Below, piece by piece: positions 56,633 to 64,000 of a stretch of 64,000 bases of DNA. This DNA is from Fictibacillus barbaricus (GTDB lineage Bacteria > Bacillota > Bacilli > Bacillales > Fictibacillaceae). The DNA is taken from the NCBI RefSeq assembly GCF_014635025.1, contig NZ_BMCE01000002.1, forward strand, positions 1,116,001-1,180,000, given 5' to 3'. The notes under the pieces are model-generated. The model was not told the origin of the DNA. It searched no databases and saw nothing but the letters and a program-made list of their open reading frames with translations. Every line of letters begins with the position of its first letter. Within the stretch, counting starts at the first letter, position 1. The position numbers were made by a program, and so were the translations under genes.

Positions 56633-57357
56633 AAGTTCTTATCTGCCTTTTTATATATTGAATAAAATAGATTTCCGGTTAACTTCTTAAGCTGATTTTC
56701 AATTTTCGGATTGTAACTGATTAAAACACAACTGGACGGTCCTGCTGATTTATCCATTGGTAAACTGCAGCCATAATCATGAGGATGCTCGCATATTACA
56801 CTTAGTTCTTTTCCAATACCTTGAGAACCCACTGGAACGAGTTCGTAAACACCTTCCAACTGGCAGAGCTCTTGAAAAAAACGAAGTGGTAAAACCTCAT
56901 CACGTTGCCTTATGATTTCTTCTCCAACAAGCGGTTTTCCAATCACAGCATAGCTTGTATCTTCTAGCGTCGTACCGATCCGTAGACCTGTTTCTTTTAC
57001 CGAACCAATAAGTGTAAAGCTGGAAGCAGACTGCTTTAACGAAAAATTGCTTTCTGTGCTGCCAATGATCTCGATGTTCTCCAACCCTACCTCTTTAAAG
57101 GCTCTTTGAGCGCCTTGCACCATTGAATCCCAAACGTTTTCTTCATTAAAAGAATGAATGATAAAAGTTCGAGGTCCCGCTCCCACCGCTAGTGTTTCCA
57201 TCACACAAACTCTTGCTCCGTAATAGGCGACAACATCATAAGGAACGTTGACCTCGTCTTCTCTCTTCTCTCCTACACTGCCTGAATTATCAGCTGCAAC
57301 TGTCATTAACAGATCATCCTGTAGAGGAACAATAGAGATATCCCGGCTGTTTTTCAT
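56629..57357 (-). CDS. cblS: Alpha-ribazole kinase-like protein (CblS-type, PurM/ThiL fold)
   Basis: 242 residues from the ATG at 57357, overlapping the preceding stop as ATGA. The AIR-synthase-like fold is seen from LLMTVAADNSGSVGEKREDEV, the metal and ATP loop of PurM/ThiL proteins, through GARVCVMETLAVGAGPRTFI to GLRIGTTLEDTSYAVIGKP. In Listeria and Geobacillus, a protein of this class next to the CblT transporter phosphorylates alpha-ribazole to alpha-ribazole phosphate, bypassing CobT. The placement here, directly after a CblT-like gene and beside cobS/cobC, supports that role; specificity itself is inferred. Confidence 0.8.
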   Translation of the reverse strand: MKNSRDISIVPLQDDLLMTVAADNSGSVGEKREDEVNVPYDVVAYYGARVCVMETLAVGAGPRTFIIHSFNEENVWDSMVQGAQRAFKEVGLENIEIIGSTESNFSLKQSASSFTLIGSVKETGLRIGTTLEDTSYAVIGKPLVGEEIIRQRDEVLPLRFFQELCQLEGVYELVPVGSQGIGKELSVICEHPHDYGCSLPMDKSAGPSSCVLISYNPKIENQLKKLTGNLFYSIYKKADKNL

Positions 57358-57839
57358 CGTTCCATCCGGAGCAGCGAGTTTCGTAATGCAGGTTCGATTC
57401 TTGGGATAAGGAGCCACGCAACAATAACATTCATAACTGTCGCAGCAAGCAAGCTAGGAATTAGTGCCATAACGACAGCTTTACCGAGGAACGGCCAAAA
57501 GCTTAAAGGAGCTGCCAAACCATTCCCTGCAATAAAAGCAATGTTTGCAGTCTTTTTTCGATTCTTGCGGTATAAAGCTCCAAAAAGAAAAACCAATCCA
57601 CCCATAAGGACCCCAACTAAAACATGAAGCGGACCTAGCGGAAAACCAGCAAGCCCAGCCGACAAAAGATGTCCCAGGATTGCGACACCAAGACCAAACA
57701 CAGGTGAAATTAGTGCAGCTCCTGCTAGAGCAGGCATGGAATCAAACGCCACACTCCCTATGGGTGAAGGGATTTTAAGGAATGACCCTGCTGCCGATAG
57801 AGAAAGAAAGACAATGAAGAAGGCATACTTTCTATTCAT
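57354..57839 (-). CDS. cblT: ECF transporter S component, CblT-like (alpha-ribazole uptake)
   Basis: 161 residues from the ATG at 57839, five to six transmembrane helices. PSPIGSVAFDSMPALAGAALIS near the start and GHLLSAGLAGFPLGPLHVLVG are the typical substrate-pocket loops of ECF S components in this group. Overlaps both the adenosyltransferase and the kinase-like gene. By context it imports alpha-ribazole or a precursor with the shared ECF energy-coupling module, which is not in this window. The ribosome site is weak, as expected for coupled translation. Confidence 0.8.
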   Translation of the reverse strand: MNRKYAFFIVFLSLSAAGSFLKIPSPIGSVAFDSMPALAGAALISPVFGLGVAILGHLLSAGLAGFPLGPLHVLVGVLMGGLVFLFGALYRKNRKKTANIAFIAGNGLAAPLSFWPFLGKAVVMALIPSLLAATVMNVIVAWLLIPRIEPALRNSLLRMER

Positions 57840-58419
57840 GATCGTTTTCTTTACGTTTTCCGCCACGGAAAACAATCGCACTGCGTTCATACTCAACATC
57901 ATTTACTCCAGAGCGGAAGTTAACGACTCTCGCTATCGCAAAGAAATAGTCAGACAGCCGGTTCACGTATTTGAGTACAACGGTATTAATCTCTTCAGAC
58001 TGCTGTAACTCTACGATTTCTCTTTCACCTCTTCTTGCGATCGTGCGGCAAACGTGGATATATGCTGATGCTTCTGTCCCGCCTGGCAAGATGAATCGTT
58101 CTAGTTCTGGCGCTTCTTTTATGTACTCATCGATTCTTTCCTCCAAAAACGAGATGATCTCCTCTTTTGCTTTAAATGGATAATCTTTTTTAACCGCTGA
58201 GAGATCGCCGCCGCAATCAAAGAGTTCATGCTGAATCTTAATCAGCTCGTTTCTGATATCATCGAACTTTGATTCCTGAAGTTTGGCAATGGTTAAACCC
58301 ACAAAACTATTAAGCTCATCTAACGTACCATATGCTTTTACACGGATGTCACTTTTGGCCAGTCTTCCGCCAATCACACTTGTCATCCCTTTATCGCCTG
58401 TTCGTGTATACAGTTTCAT
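57832..58419 (-). CDS. pduO: Cob(I)alamin adenosyltransferase, PduO-type
   Basis: 195 residues from the ATG at 58419 (GGAGG 8 bases upstream). Four-helix ATP:corrinoid adenosyltransferase: KLYTRTGDKGMTSVIGGRL binds ATP, VKAYGTLDELNSFVG follows, and the C-terminal YVNRLSDYFFAIARVVNFRSG holds the conserved R/D/N active-site helix. Attaches the 5'-deoxyadenosyl group to cobalt before cobamide assembly. Tenth-to-eighth part of an overlapping minus-strand operon. Confidence 0.93.
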   Translation of the reverse strand: MKLYTRTGDKGMTSVIGGRLAKSDIRVKAYGTLDELNSFVGLTIAKLQESKFDDIRNELIKIQHELFDCGGDLSAVKKDYPFKAKEEIISFLEERIDEYIKEAPELERFILPGGTEASAYIHVCRTIARRGEREIVELQQSEEINTVVLKYVNRLSDYFFAIARVVNFRSGVNDVEYERSAIVFRGGKRKENDHE

Positions 58420-58436
58420 CGTCCATTCCTCCGTTT

Positions 58437-58865
58437 TCATTTTAGTTGGTGTGACAGTCCGTACCAGATGATATCTACTTGGTCGGCCATCATCGTAATG
58501 TCTTGGTAGAACCAGCCTGTATAGTCGCGCCACATTCTGTCTTCTTTATTCATCGGTACAATTCCTTTTCCAATGTCCGTTCCGATCAAAACGAGCTGGC
58601 GGCCATACGCTTCTTTTTCCCACGCAATCCATGTTTTCAAGTGTTTCTCTAACCTTTCTCTAGGATCTGAGTGGTTTTCCCTGATCACTTGTCGAACGAA
58701 ATTCTCTAATCCTTCAATCACTATGAGTGAGTATGTAGAAAAATCAATATGGAAATATTCAGATTCATATCCGCTAAACCAAGCTGCATCTTCCCTCGGA
58801 ACACCATATGTTTTCTTCACCCATTTCGCTTTACCGTTAAAGGCGCCGCCTGTAACAAAGTGCAT
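58437..58865 (-). CDS. CobU-like protein (second copy)
   Basis: 142 residues from the ATG at 58865. The start MHFVTGGAFNGKAKWVKKTY mimics the CobU P-loop region (TGGxxSGKS), with the glycines and lysine kept but S/T of the Walker motif replaced by A. The rest keeps the CobU-like IVIEGLENFVRQ, QLVLIGTDIGKGIVPMNKED and RDYTGWFYQDI parts, which match CobU's 'vsNEvg.GivP.....R.frd..G..nq.ia'. A full CobU is encoded three genes upstream, so this may be a divergent or specialised guanylyltransferase, or a non-catalytic partner. Confidence 0.75.
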   Translation of the reverse strand: MHFVTGGAFNGKAKWVKKTYGVPREDAAWFSGYESEYFHIDFSTYSLIVIEGLENFVRQVIRENHSDPRERLEKHLKTWIAWEKEAYGRQLVLIGTDIGKGIVPMNKEDRMWRDYTGWFYQDITMMADQVDIIWYGLSHQLK

Positions 58866-59431
58866 CGTCCTGCTACTCCTCCTTCCCAAGTAAGCGTATA
58901 TCCTTGTCCATGTCCCGTGCTCCATTCCCAAAGATCACGTTTTTCTGGAGCGAATTGTGACAGAAGGAAGCGAATCGGACCACCATGTCCAAGGATTACA
59001 ACATGATTGAGATTGTTATTCTCAAATAAGGGGAGAACTTCATTTTGCCATCCCGATAAAACACGTTTCTCAAAGTTAGCTAAGTCTTCTCCATTTGGCG
59101 GACAAACCTCTTTCGGATCGTCAATCCATTTTCGGTACTGTAGATTTCCGCAAAGATCATCATACGTCTTATTCTCCCAATCACCAAAATTCATTTCTCT
59201 AAAGCCTTCACACGTTTGAACCAGGAAACCTGGAAACAAAAGCTCGGCTGTCTCCACACATCTTCTTCTGTCACTTGATAGAATTAGATCTGGTTTGGGA
59301 TAAATACCATCTTGTTTTAAGGCCTGAAGCTCATTTATGCCTTCATCACAAAGAGAGTGGTCAGAAAAACCTATATATCGCTTTTCCTGATTGGCCTTTG
59401 TTAAGCCATGACGTATGAGAGTAACAGCCAT
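58817..59431 (-). CDS. cobC: Alpha-ribazole phosphatase-like histidine phosphatase
   Basis: 204 residues from the ATG at 59431; two in-frame ATGs just upstream are alternatives, none with a good ribosome site because it overlaps cobS by 31 bp. Histidine phosphatase signature TLIRHGLT (catalytic His), SSDRRRCVETAE, FGDWENKTYDDL and the second-His motif ILGHGGPIRFLL. Dephosphorylates alpha-ribazole phosphate or adenosylcobalamin phosphate in the family; the operon position between cobS and the CobU-like gene supports CobC. Confidence 0.9.
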   Translation of the reverse strand: MAVTLIRHGLTKANQEKRYIGFSDHSLCDEGINELQALKQDGIYPKPDLILSSDRRRCVETAELLFPGFLVQTCEGFREMNFGDWENKTYDDLCGNLQYRKWIDDPKEVCPPNGEDLANFEKRVLSGWQNEVLPLFENNNLNHVVILGHGGPIRFLLSQFAPEKRDLWEWSTGHGQGYTLTWEGGVAGRCTLLQAAPLTVKRNG

Positions 59432-60213
59432 CCGACGAACCATAGCCATGTTTCCATCCCTTCTGTAAAGGCACCGACTGAATCTCCAGAGATGCCGCTA
59501 AATTGCTTGATGATAAACCTTCTACCCAGCGTAAATCCAACTGCACTTACTACAAGCATGACAAGAAAAATCATCGCTTCACCTGACCAATACGCCAGTA
59601 CAAGAGCAATTACCATATACCATCCATAAAACCAAACATTTTTTCTTTCTACGTTTTTTCTGAATTCGTATGCCATCCCTTCTTCTTTCGCGAGGGGAGT
59701 CAATAAAAGAAGAACGCCCATCCATGTCCTCGAGAGTAACGGAACAAATAAAAAGATAAGGCATACATCTGATCCGGCCATTTTGACACTCTCATACATG
59801 AATAAGTACCGCCAGCTTAAAAGAAAAAGTACAGATAGAACGCCAAAGGCACCGGTTCTTGGGTCCTTCATGATCTGAAGTCTTTTCTCAATATCTCTAT
59901 ATGAAAAATAAGCATCACTCGCGTCCATCCAGCCGTCTAGGTGCAATCCGCCTGTCAGAAAAACAGAACAAGTGAACACGTAAAAAGAGATGATTAACAG
60001 TGAAAAGCTAGAATGCTCTAAAAGAATGAAAGCCTGAAGTGCAACAAGTCCACCGAGCAGAAGTCCAATCAATGGATAGAAACGAAAACTCCAGCTACTC
60101 GTCATTGTTGTCCATTGTAACGGTACTCTGAGAGGAATAGCTGTCAAAAACTGAACAGCAAGCCCCAAACCGTGAAGCACATTAGAATAAGATGGATTGT
60201 TTTTCAAGCGCAT
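59401..60213 (-). CDS. cobS: Adenosylcobinamide-GDP ribazoletransferase
   Basis: 270 residues from the ATG at 60213 (AAAGGGG 4 bases upstream). Membrane enzyme with six or seven hydrophobic segments. VQFLTAIPLRVPLQW is the typical start; GGLHLDGWMDASDAYF is the CobS active-site motif with conserved acidic residues, followed by MKDPRTGAFGVLS. Joins AdoCbi-GDP with alpha-ribazole (phosphate) to form the cobamide. Overlaps cobU by 32 bp. Confidence 0.93.
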   Translation of the reverse strand: MRLKNNPSYSNVLHGLGLAVQFLTAIPLRVPLQWTTMTSSWSFRFYPLIGLLLGGLVALQAFILLEHSSFSLLIISFYVFTCSVFLTGGLHLDGWMDASDAYFSYRDIEKRLQIMKDPRTGAFGVLSVLFLLSWRYLFMYESVKMAGSDVCLIFLFVPLLSRTWMGVLLLLTPLAKEEGMAYEFRKNVERKNVWFYGWYMVIALVLAYWSGEAMIFLVMLVVSAVGFTLGRRFIIKQFSGISGDSVGAFTEGMETWLWFVGWLLLSYVMA

Positions 60214-60772
60214 GCGGCCCCTTTCGCAAAATCGGCATTCCCTGTTCCACCTGATACACCCAGTCACTTTTTTGTACAATGTCCTGATGAAGTATTCCTA
60301 GCATCTGTGCAAAATAATATGTCCCGCTATCTCTTAAAGGCATTCCATAATTTACTTCATTAGACACCACGATTAGGGTGTTCTCCTCACTTAGTGCGAT
60401 AATTCCATCGATGATTTTTTTATAAACACCCTTACGGTAATCTTTTTGCAGCCACTGTTCTCGCTTCTCTTCCCAACCATAAAAAAGCTCGTTTGTTAGT
60501 AAGTTGGTCAAGCAATCCAACAGAATCACACTGTTTGGTTCAAAGTTATATTCTATTTCGTGGATATTTCGTGCTTGTTCCCACGTTTTCCACCTATACC
60601 CGCTTCTTTCACGATCGTCAACGTGTCTCTTGATCCGATGAAGCATCTCTCCATCTTGCCTTGCACTTGTTGCGATGTAATGAATAAGAGTCTGTCCTCC
60701 GTAATAGACAGCCGTCGTTTCTGCAAAACTGCTCTTACCGCTTCTTACACCACCTGTTATAAAAATGATCAT
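60182..60772 (-). CDS. cobU: Adenosylcobinamide kinase/guanylyltransferase
   Basis: 196 residues. P-loop TGGVRSGKS at about 6-14; the guanylylated-histidine region IKRHVDDRERSGYRWKTWEQ; ILLDCLTNLLTNELF; and IVVSNEVNYGMPL. Phosphorylates AdoCbi and transfers GMP to give AdoCbi-GDP for CobS. Lacks the usual 'GIVP' wording after the NEV motif (has GMPL) but is otherwise complete. Overlaps cobD as ATGA. Confidence 0.93.
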   Translation of the reverse strand: MIIFITGGVRSGKSSFAETTAVYYGGQTLIHYIATSARQDGEMLHRIKRHVDDRERSGYRWKTWEQARNIHEIEYNFEPNSVILLDCLTNLLTNELFYGWEEKREQWLQKDYRKGVYKKIIDGIIALSEENTLIVVSNEVNYGMPLRDSGTYYFAQMLGILHQDIVQKSDWVYQVEQGMPILRKGPHALEKQSILF

Positions 60773-61851
60773 GTATTATTCCAGCTTTCCAGGACAGAGA
60801 GAAGCCGATTATTCTCTTCAGGAGCACGGATTGCCACACGCAGACCTTTTCCGTCAATTCCTCTAAAATTTTCTGTATGCCTAACTACAATACCGTTTGT
60901 AAACAGAAACAATAGAAGCGGAAACAGATCTTCAGGGCTTTCCTTTTTCTGAAGTACATAAAAGTTTACTGATGATGGGGATGCTTCAAACCCCAAAGAA
61001 TCTAAAATAGGAAAGATACGTCCTCGTTCTGAGGAAATGTCCAGAGCTGTTTGCTTTATGTACATCTCACCACTCTCCAGACAAATAGAACCTAGTCGCT
61101 GTGCAACTCCATTCACACTCCATGGCGGCTGAAGGGTCTTTAGACGGGTGACCCGTTCTTCAGAGGCTATCGCATAACCGATCCGAGCTCCCGGGAGGTG
61201 AAACATTTTAGTCAGCGACCTTAAAATAATGATGTTTGGGTATTGATTTAGGAACGGTACCGCCGATACTGGTTTTTCCATAAAGTGAAGAAACGCTTCA
61301 TCAATGACCAATGTAACACCGTAGGTCGCAGCGAGATGGATGACAGCCTCCAATTCTTCTCGCTCGTAAGAAACACCTGTCGGATTGCTCGGATGGCAGA
61401 AGAAGCAAAGCTGTTTTCCTATGAGATCTTTTTTTAATTCCTCTAGATCCAGTCTCCATGCGTTCTCCCTTTTTGTTAGGTAAGAATGGACTTCACACCC
61501 GTTTACTGCACAGGCATCACGGTATTCAGAAAAAGCGGGTTCAACGATCAGCACCTTGCTTCCGCGGTAGGCTTGAGCAATCAAAAAGATCAGTTCAGCA
61601 GCTCCGTTGCCTGGCAGTATCTGCTCTTTTCCCACCCCGTCTTTTTCGGCTGCTTTTTCAATAAAATCCCTGCACGTTGGATCAGGATAGTGAAGGATCT
61701 CTTCGTAAAGATTCCTCCAAACCGTACTTATTTCTGGCAGAGGCGGAAATGGATTTACATTAACACTGAAATCCACACTGCCTTTTTTCACTTCACTTTT
61801 TAATGACTGCGCAAGCAATTGAGGATTAGCACCATGATTGGGTAACAGCAA
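60769..61851 (-). CDS. cobD: L-threonine-O-3-phosphate decarboxylase
   Basis: 360 residues, PLP-dependent fold-type I (HisC-like). Start LPNHGANPQLLAQSLK and DFSVNVNPFPP are typical CobD. GNGAAELIFLIAQAYRG binds the cofactor phosphate, CHPSNPTG contacts PLP, IDEAFLHFM carries the aspartate, and the Schiff-base lysine is in RSLTKMFHLPGARIGYA. Makes (R)-1-amino-2-propanol phosphate, the linker attached by CbiB. Overlaps cbiB by 26 bp. Confidence 0.93.
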   Translation of the reverse strand: MLLPNHGANPQLLAQSLKSEVKKGSVDFSVNVNPFPPLPEISTVWRNLYEEILHYPDPTCRDFIEKAAEKDGVGKEQILPGNGAAELIFLIAQAYRGSKVLIVEPAFSEYRDACAVNGCEVHSYLTKRENAWRLDLEELKKDLIGKQLCFFCHPSNPTGVSYEREELEAVIHLAATYGVTLVIDEAFLHFMEKPVSAVPFLNQYPNIIILRSLTKMFHLPGARIGYAIASEERVTRLKTLQPPWSVNGVAQRLGSICLESGEMYIKQTALDISSERGRIFPILDSLGFEASPSSVNFYVLQKKESPEDLFPLLLFLFTNGIVVRHTENFRGIDGKGLRVAIRAPEENNRLLSVLESWNNT

Positions 61852-62782
61852 GATAGATCCCTCCTATCGCTAGTAAGAATAAAGTAAACCACACCACTGC
61901 TTTTTGCATAATGGATATAGACTGTACGATATGCAAAGGTTCTAACTCCGAATGTGCTTCACCGATAACGGGTCGGTGTGAAACGACCCCTTTATATGTA
62001 TTCGTACCTCCGAGCTGGATGCTGAGGATTCCTGCAACAGCCGCTTCTCCCCAGCCGCTGTTCGGGCTTGGATGGTTCTTCGCTTCTTTTTTTAACCACA
62101 TAAGCGAAACGGGCTTTCTTTTTCGATTGCCTAAAATCATCAGTAAACCAGTAAGTCTCGCAGGGATGTAGTTTAAGAGGTCATCGAATCTTGCTGATGC
62201 CCAGCCGAACTCTAAAAATTTATCATTCTTGTAGCCTACCATCGAGTCACACGTATTAACTGCCCGATATAACAAAGCAAAAGGCGCACCGCCGAGTAAA
62301 GCAAAAAAGAGCGGTGAGGATATTCCGTCACTCGTATTTTCTGCTATCGTTTCAACAGCTCCTCTTACGATATCAGGCTGATGAAGTTGATCCGTATCAC
62401 GGCCAACAATCCAGCTAAGCTTAAAGCGCGCCTCTTTAATATCTCCTCTGACGAGCGGATCATAAACGGAGAGGCCCGCTTCTTTTAGCCCTCGTGCAGC
62501 AATGGTAGAAGCAATTAGAAATGACTCTACTAAAATACCAGTCAACCAATGAATCTGATATGCCCCCCACACCACTCCCATTGAAAGGATACATGTGATA
62601 ATAAGGACGGAGACGAGCATTAAAACCCCTTTTTGCTTTTTGTATCTGCCTTTATTTAAAAGCCGTTCACCGGTAGAAATCAATTTGCCAAATCCTCTTA
62701 CCGGGTGAGGCAGCCAACGTGGATCTCCGATAAGCTGATCAATAAAGACTGCTATGATGATACTTACAAAATGGTTCAGCAT
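61826..62782 (-). CDS. cbiB: Adenosylcobinamide-phosphate synthase
   Basis: 318 residues, about five membrane segments. IDQLIGDPRWLPHPVRGFGKLI is the CbiB signature start (quoted in part: GDPRWLPHPV), then WIVGRDTDQLHQPDIVRGAV, ENTSDGISSPLFFALLGGAP and the NSGWGEAAVAGILSIQLGG region. Attaches aminopropanol (phosphate) to adenosylcobyric acid. Begins just inside the end of the BtuD-CbiZ gene (7-bp overlap), which would supply cobyric acid. Confidence 0.94.
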   Translation of the reverse strand: MLNHFVSIIIAVFIDQLIGDPRWLPHPVRGFGKLISTGERLLNKGRYKKQKGVLMLVSVLIITCILSMGVVWGAYQIHWLTGILVESFLIASTIAARGLKEAGLSVYDPLVRGDIKEARFKLSWIVGRDTDQLHQPDIVRGAVETIAENTSDGISSPLFFALLGGAPFALLYRAVNTCDSMVGYKNDKFLEFGWASARFDDLLNYIPARLTGLLMILGNRKRKPVSLMWLKKEAKNHPSPNSGWGEAAVAGILSIQLGGTNTYKGVVSHRPVIGEAHSELEPLHIVQSISIMQKAVVWFTLFLLAIGGIYLAVTQSWC

Positions 62783-64000
62783 AACGCCATTCTTTTCCTA
62801 TAGTTTTCAATGGCCTGACCAATTGCTTCGTAAACTCCTTTACCAATCGCTTTTCCTAGAAGAGTAATCGTCCCAGCATACATCGTGTGAGTACCCGATT
62901 GAGTGGAGGCGATACACAGACTATCTGTAGAAGTTCCGGTAGCCATCGTTTTAGTTACAGGATCAAGCACCTCGTGTTCCCGCAGTGCACTTGATTTTGC
63001 TTCTGTTGCGGTCATCATCGCCTGAACGAACGCTTCATCTGTCAGTTTACTCTCAATAAAGATCCAGATGTTGATGGTTCCGATTGTCACATCTTCCTCT
63101 TTTCGAATCCATGACTGAGCCGCATCTACCGCATTACCTGTACCTGCTGTGGCTGCAATCAGAAGGGAGAAGTCTTTTTCTTGGATCGAAACTACGCCAG
63201 CATCTTCTAACCTGGCCGCAGTCATCATACCAATCGTATCGTGCGGATCAAACTGTCTTTGCTGTAGATAGTCCTTATATTCATTGTGTGCATCGTCAAT
63301 ATAATAGTTTTTATCCACATGACGGTTGACGAACGTGGATGCCCACTGAAACCCTCCGCCTATCAACGCAGACGACAGCGTTTTCAATGGAAAAGGACTG
63401 GAAAACACCATAAGCTCTTTCGATGCTGTCAGTTCGATCGACTGAATCGTTTTCTCTTGTGCATCCATTTCAGGAACTGGCGCGATCAATGGACTAGGTG
63501 TAGAAGGGTGTTCCTGACGGGTTAAATTTGTATCGTATACGTCTTGAAGAAGATCTTGATTCATAATGGCACGTGGTTGTCCGTCTGCTTTTACACTTCC
63601 TTCATCCAACAGAATGATTTCATCACAATAAAGGCTCGCGATATTCAGATCATGAAGGATCGCAACTACGGTTAACTCTTTTGAAAATATCCACTTCTTC
63701 AAGAGATCCATCAATTTCATCTGATACGAAAGGTCCAGGTGGTTTGTTGGTTCATCGAGAAGCAATATTTCAGGTTCTTGGGCGAGTGCCTTTGCCAGCA
63801 TGACTCTCTGTTGTTCCCCGCCACTCAACTGATTTATATTCTTGTGTGCAAAACCTTGAACACCAGTCAGCTCCATCGCTTCATTTACAACCTGCTCGTC
63901 GTATGCACTTGCAGCCTTTAGCAGTCCTTTGTAAAAAGGATATCTGCCGAGCTCTACGACTTCGCGGACAGTAAAGTCAAATGAACTCTCAGCATGCTGC
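62776..64000 (-). CDS. BtuD-CbiZ fusion: corrinoid ABC ATPase plus adenosylcobinamide amidohydrolase (partial)
   Basis: At least 408 residues; the N-terminus lies beyond the right edge, since the frame stays open to 64000 with FDFTVREVVELGRYP before the ATG-like codons. The ABC part has the signature LSGGEQQRVMLAKA, Walker B ILLLDEPTNHLD and the H-loop AILHDLN. Walker A is outside the window. After a linker (about 150-170 of the visible chain) comes a complete CbiZ domain: FNRHVDKNY-like region, DTIGMMTAARLEDAG and LIAATAGTGNAVDAA. CbiZ cuts adenosylcobinamide to cobyric acid, so uptake and remodelling are coupled in one chain. First visible gene of the operon. Confidence 0.9.
   Translation of the reverse strand, partial: QHAESSFDFTVREVVELGRYPFYKGLLKAASAYDEQVVNEAMELTGVQGFAHKNINQLSGGEQQRVMLAKALAQEPEILLLDEPTNHLDLSYQMKLMDLLKKWIFSKELTVVAILHDLNIASLYCDEIILLDEGSVKADGQPRAIMNQDLLQDVYDTNLTRQEHPSTPSPLIAPVPEMDAQEKTIQSIELTASKELMVFSSPFPLKTLSSALIGGGFQWASTFVNRHVDKNYYIDDAHNEYKDYLQQRQFDPHDTIGMMTAARLEDAGVVSIQEKDFSLLIAATAGTGNAVDAAQSWIRKEEDVTIGTINIWIFIESKLTDEAFVQAMMTATEAKSSALREHEVLDPVTKTMATGTSTDSLCIASTQSGTHTMYAGTITLLGKAIGKGVYEAIGQAIENYRKRMALC

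Noticed and set aside
62776-64000. Cobalamin riboswitch for the cob operon
   Set aside because: The operon's 5' end is outside the window; no B12-box-like sequence was seen inside it.

Overview
The window looks like chromosome of a low-GC, endospore-forming Bacillaceae bacterium; a genus such as Fictibacillus or Bacillus is a guess, not a reading. The evidence is AGGAGG-type ribosome sites with many TTG/GTG starts, U-tailed terminators after most units, a tricistronic GerA/GerB/GerC germinant receptor operon, a GsiB-type stress protein behind a sigma-B-like promoter, a T-box leader, a YfhD-like small protein and Bacillus-type SMR pairs, subtilases and ECF sigma units. No rRNA or tRNA gene, prophage or CRISPR array was seen.

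Layout. 1-3.9 kb: a Nudix hydrolase, an SMR efflux pair, and small minus-strand genes whose terminators are copies of one repeat. 3.9-6.5 kb: a decay zone with an IS110-family element (including a probable bridge-RNA region) and two 5'-damaged genes. 6.6-10.7 kb: a secreted subtilase, a berberine-bridge-type flavoenzyme and a FusB-like EF-G-binding protein. 10.8-14.4 kb: a dispersed repeat carrying a 27-codon ORF, then an ECF sigma / membrane protein / ABC exporter operon. 14.8-19.3 kb: a PLC-like phosphodiesterase, pheA, gsiB-like, small proteins, a second copy of the dispersed repeat and a Cys/His/Arg repeat protein with a sigma-K-like promoter. 19.6-23.2 kb: the ger operon. 23.2-34.7 kb: mostly single minus-strand genes (YdeI-like, selO, acetyltransferases, a two-component system beside an ankyrin lipoprotein and a secreted protein, a Dph6-like PP-loop enzyme, a LysM amidase, a pentapeptide-repeat protein). 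34.8-38 kb: an HxlR remnant, a lipoprotein, and a T-box-controlled amino acid permease.

38-45.8 kb is a 2-aminoethylphosphonate (AEP) uptake and degradation cluster: binding protein, ATPase, fused permease, PhnX, PhnW, a translationally coupled saccharopine-dehydrogenase-like enzyme and a DeoR-type regulator. The oxidoreductase has no place in the textbook PhnW-PhnX route, and three GGTTTTAGTTG-like sites lie upstream of the first gene. 46-50.5 kb holds a candidate 32-codon peptide gene and a secreted subtilase of about 1245 residues. 50.9-51.4 kb holds scrambled IS3 remnants.

51.5-54.4 kb looks like one regulatory unit. A ModA-like binding protein and a secreted-repeat lipoprotein are each preceded by the same ECF-type promoter (GAACC, 16 bp, CGTT), and are followed by an ECF sigma factor and its zinc-finger/RskA-like anti-sigma factor. 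After a LysE fragment come a small alarmone synthetase and a dienelactone-hydrolase-like protein. 56.2-64 kb is an 11-gene overlapping minus-strand operon for cobamide salvage: a BtuD-CbiZ fusion (cut by the window edge), cbiB, cobD, cobU, cobS, cobC, a second CobU-like protein, a PduO-type adenosyltransferase, CblT/CblS-type alpha-ribazole salvage and a terminal Nudix gene. No corrin-ring biosynthesis genes are visible here. All functional names rest on motif recognition by eye; no database search was run.
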